From positions 1 through 16,971 of the forward strand of contig JASHSX010000151.1 in assembly GCA_030040865.1 (NCBI GenBank): 16,971 nucleotides of DNA. Reading direction: 5' to 3'. This stretch comes from Thermoplasmata archaeon. Lineage in GTDB: Archaea > Thermoplasmatota > Thermoplasmata > Lutacidiplasmatales > UBA184. Of the stretch, positions 14,952 through 16,971 are shown piece by piece. The position numbers and the translations under genes were made by a program. Numbering within the stretch: the first letter of the stretch is position 1; each line of letters opens with the position of its first letter. The notes under the pieces are model-generated. The model had not been told where the DNA came from. It worked only from the letters and a program-made list of their open reading frames with translations, and made no database searches.

Positions 14952-16313
14952 TCAGTCGGAGCCGGCGGACGTCGAGCCTCGCGACGCCCGCCCCTTACGC
15001 TCGGGCGCCGGGGCGGCCGAGCCCACCGCGCTGCGGGCAGGCCGGGCGGCGAACTGATCCTCTTCCGTCGAGCCGTCCATCGCGAGGGTCGTCGTGAGCC
15101 CGCCCGAGAGGACTTGCGCGACGTCGTCGAAGTACCCGGCCCCGACGAACGACTGGTGCTTCACGGCGGCGTACCCCTCCGCCTCGGCACGGAACTCCTC
15201 CTCCTGGAGCTCGGTGTAGGCGACCATCCCGGTCCGCCCGTACGCCCGTGCGAGGCGGAACATCGAAAGGTTGAGCGCGTGGAACCCCGCGAGCGTGACG
15301 AACTGGAACTTGTAGCCCATCTCGCTGATCGTCGATTGGAACTCGGCGATCGTCTCGGCCGGGAGCTTTTTCCTCCAGTTGAACGACGGCGAGCAGTTGT
15401 AGGCGAGCAACTTGCCCGGGAACTCCCGGTGGATCTCCGTGGCGAACCGTTCCGCCTCCTCGAGATCCGGACCGGCGGTCTCGAACCAGAGGAGGTCGGC
15501 GTACGGGGCGTAGGCGAGGCCGCGGGCGATCGCCATGTCGAGCCCGCCGGTGATCTCGAAGAACCCCTCGGGGGTCCGCTTGCCGGTCAAGAACGGAGCG
15601 TCGCGCGGATCGATGTCGCTCGTGAGCAGCTTCGCGCTCAGCGCGTCGGTCCGGGCCAGGACGACCGTCGGGACGTTCAAGATGTCGGCGGCCAAGCGGG
15701 CCGCCCACAGCTTCTGGTTGAACTCGCGCGCCGGTACCAGGACCTTCCCGCCCATGTGGCCGCACTTCTTCACGGAGGCCAGCTGGTCCTCGATGTGGAG
15801 GCCCGCCACTCCCGCGTCGATCAGCGATTTCGTGAGCTCGAAGACGTTCAGCGTGCCCCCGAATCCGGCCTCGGCATCGGCGAGGATCGGGGCGTACCAG
15901 TAGACGTCCCCCTTCCCGGCCGCGTGCTGCTTCTCGTCCTCCCGCCTGAAGGCGTGGTTGATCCGGCGGACGAGCGTCGGCATGCTGTCGGCGGGGTACA
16001 GGCTCTGATCGGGGTAGGTCTCGGAGGCGGTGTTCGCGTCGGCGGCGACCTGCCAGCCGCTCGCGTAGATCGCCGGCAGACCGGCCGCGACCATCTGGAC
16101 CGCCTGAGTGCCGGTCATCGCGCCCAGCGTCGGCACGTAGGCGCCGCTCGTGACGAGCTGCCATAGCCGTTCGGCGCCCCGCGTCGCCAGAGTGTACTCG
16201 ATCGGCACCGATCCGCGGAGCCGCTCGACGTCCTCCGGGCGGTAGGGGCGGACGATCCCCTTCCACCGCTCGCTCGTCTTCCAGACGGACCCGATCGCTG
16301 CGTGCTCGGTCAT
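14952..16313 (-). CDS. aceA: Isocitrate lyase
   Basis: This enzyme cleaves isocitrate to glyoxylate and succinate, the first step of the glyoxylate shunt. It is 453 residues from the ATG at 16313, which overlaps the malate synthase stop as ATGA. Diagnostic segments are YPDQSLYPADS (100-110), ILADAEAGFGG (143-153) with metal-binding acids, HIEDQLASVKKCGHMGGKVL (173-192) with catalytic Cys184, YNCSPSFNW, and a STEEDQF end near residue 421. KKCGH separates it from methylisocitrate lyase and phosphonopyruvate-type relatives. After QF, where the enterobacterial enzyme ends, 32 more residues rich in Ala, Arg, Ser and Gly follow; they look disordered. It converges on the acyl-CoA dehydrogenase gene. 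Confidence 0.95.
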   Translation of the reverse strand: MTEHAAIGSVWKTSERWKGIVRPYRPEDVERLRGSVPIEYTLATRGAERLWQLVTSGAYVPTLGAMTGTQAVQMVAAGLPAIYASGWQVAADANTASETYPDQSLYPADSMPTLVRRINHAFRREDEKQHAAGKGDVYWYAPILADAEAGFGGTLNVFELTKSLIDAGVAGLHIEDQLASVKKCGHMGGKVLVPAREFNQKLWAARLAADILNVPTVVLARTDALSAKLLTSDIDPRDAPFLTGKRTPEGFFEITGGLDMAIARGLAYAPYADLLWFETAGPDLEEAERFATEIHREFPGKLLAYNCSPSFNWRKKLPAETIAEFQSTISEMGYKFQFVTLAGFHALNLSMFRLARAYGRTGMVAYTELQEEEFRAEAEGYAAVKHQSFVGAGYFDDVAQVLSGGLTTTLAMDGSTEEDQFAARPARSAVGSAAPAPERKGRASRGSTSAGSD

Positions 16314-16971
16314 GGGCGAACCTCGAGGACCGACTCCAATTCGGGGTACGCCTTCTGCGTGATAAACTCCTCGAACTCGGGACCGGTGGCCAGCGCCTCC
16401 AGGAGCTCCCGGGCCCGCTCGATCGTTCCGCCGGAGCCCCGGCCGGCCCTCTCGGCCCGCAGCTGCTCCACCTCGCCGCGCAGGAGAGTGGTGACGAGCG
16501 CCGGGGTTACGGGCGACCCATCCTGCATCGGGGTCGCGTGACGGACCCAATGCCACAGCTCCGACCGCGCGATCTCGGCCGTCGCGGCGTCCTCCATGAG
16601 GTGGTCGATCGGCACGCACCCTATGCCGCGCAGCCACGATTCGAGGTACCGGAGCGAGACGCGGGCGTTCTTCCGGACGCCGTCGCGGCTCACCGAACCC
16701 GACGGGATAGCGAGGAGCTCGGCCGGGCCGATCGTTTCCGGAGGGAGCGCCCGGTCGATCTGGTTCGACCGGGGCATTTCCCGGTCGAAGACCGCCCGGG
16801 CGACCGCCACGAGCCCCGGGTGCGCTACCCACGTCCCGTCGTGGCCCGCGCGCACCTCGCGTTCCTTGTCCACGACGACCTTCGCAAGGGCCGCCTCATT
16901 GGCCGCGAGGTCCTCCTTGATCGGGATCTGGGCGGCCATCCCTCCCATCGCGTGGGCGCCCCGGCGGTGAC
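16310..16971 (-). CDS. aceB: Malate synthase A, partial (N-terminus beyond window)
   Basis: Malate synthase condenses glyoxylate with acetyl-CoA to malate, completing the shunt. The 219 visible residues are the C-terminal part; the frame is open through the right edge (HRRGAHAMGGMAAQ...), so the ATG at 16948 is internal Met and not the start. Motifs are GAHAMGGMAAQIPIK, DKEREVRAGHDGTWVAHPGL, NQIDR, the VRKNARVSLRYLESWLRG stretch, GCVPIDHLMEDAATAEIARSELW with the catalytic Asp of MEDAAT, and HWVRHATPM. These fit the A isoform and not the longer G isoform. The ATGA overlap with aceA means the two shunt enzymes are made from one transcript with coupled translation. Confidence 0.95.
   Translation of the reverse strand, partial: HRRGAHAMGGMAAQIPIKEDLAANEAALAKVVVDKEREVRAGHDGTWVAHPGLVAVARAVFDREMPRSNQIDRALPPETIGPAELLAIPSGSVSRDGVRKNARVSLRYLESWLRGIGCVPIDHLMEDAATAEIARSELWHWVRHATPMQDGSPVTPALVTTLLRGEVEQLRAERAGRGSGGTIERARELLEALATGPEFEEFITQKAYPELESVLEVRP

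Noticed and set aside
1..16971. Mobile elements, CRISPR arrays, tRNA or rRNA genes
   Set aside because: No direct repeat arrays, transposase-like or integrase-like motifs, or tRNA-like cloverleaf sequences were recognised, and nearly all sequence is accounted for by housekeeping metabolic genes.

Overview
The window reads as a chromosomal piece of a high-GC (roughly two-thirds or more G+C), non-halophilic archaeon. Four markers point to Archaea: aromatic biosynthesis enters through 2-amino-3,7-dideoxy-D-threo-hept-6-ulosonate (ADH) synthase plus type II 3-dehydroquinate synthase instead of DAHP synthase/AroB; the shikimate kinase is the archaeal GHMP type; the aspartate-semialdehyde dehydrogenase is of the archaeal/fungal kind; and two start codons lie about 25 nt from TATA-like islands, as in leaderless archaeal transcripts. 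The proteins are Arg-rich and not acidic, which argues against haloarchaea. A high-GC Thermoplasmatota-type lineage is my best guess, but the sequence alone does not prove it.

Region 1 (1-11438, all minus strand, transcribed right to left) is one eleven-gene operon: ADH synthase, DHQ synthase II, an AroD-AroE fusion, GHMP shikimate kinase, EPSP synthase, chorismate synthase, aspartate-semialdehyde dehydrogenase, aspartokinase, TrpE, TrpG and TrpD (cut by the left window edge). It makes aspartate semialdehyde (LysC, Asd), which is the amine-bearing substrate of ADH synthase, carries the pathway through 3-dehydroquinate, shikimate and chorismate, and then commits chorismate to anthranilate and phosphoribosyl-anthranilate. 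Eight of the ten gene junctions are stop/start overlaps (GTGA, ATGA or TGATG); the other two have gaps of 8 and 9 nt.

Region 2 (11439-12457) holds the 195-nt leader upstream of the aro operon, a heme-oxygenase-fold PqqC/CADD-like protein gene on the minus strand, and a short divergent promoter region.

Region 3 (12458-14908, plus strand) is a two-gene unit: a class III (CaiB/Frc family) CoA-transferase followed directly by an acyl-CoA dehydrogenase whose usual C-terminal catalytic Glu is a His, with a Glu at the isovaleryl/long-chain position instead.

Region 4 (14952-16971, minus strand) is a glyoxylate-shunt pair, malate synthase A (cut by the right edge) followed by isocitrate lyase with a 32-residue C-terminal tail. 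Together with region 3 it suggests growth on acyl-CoA or acetyl-CoA-yielding substrates. No tRNA, rRNA, CRISPR array, insertion sequence or other mobile element was seen, and no gap between genes exceeds 300 nt.
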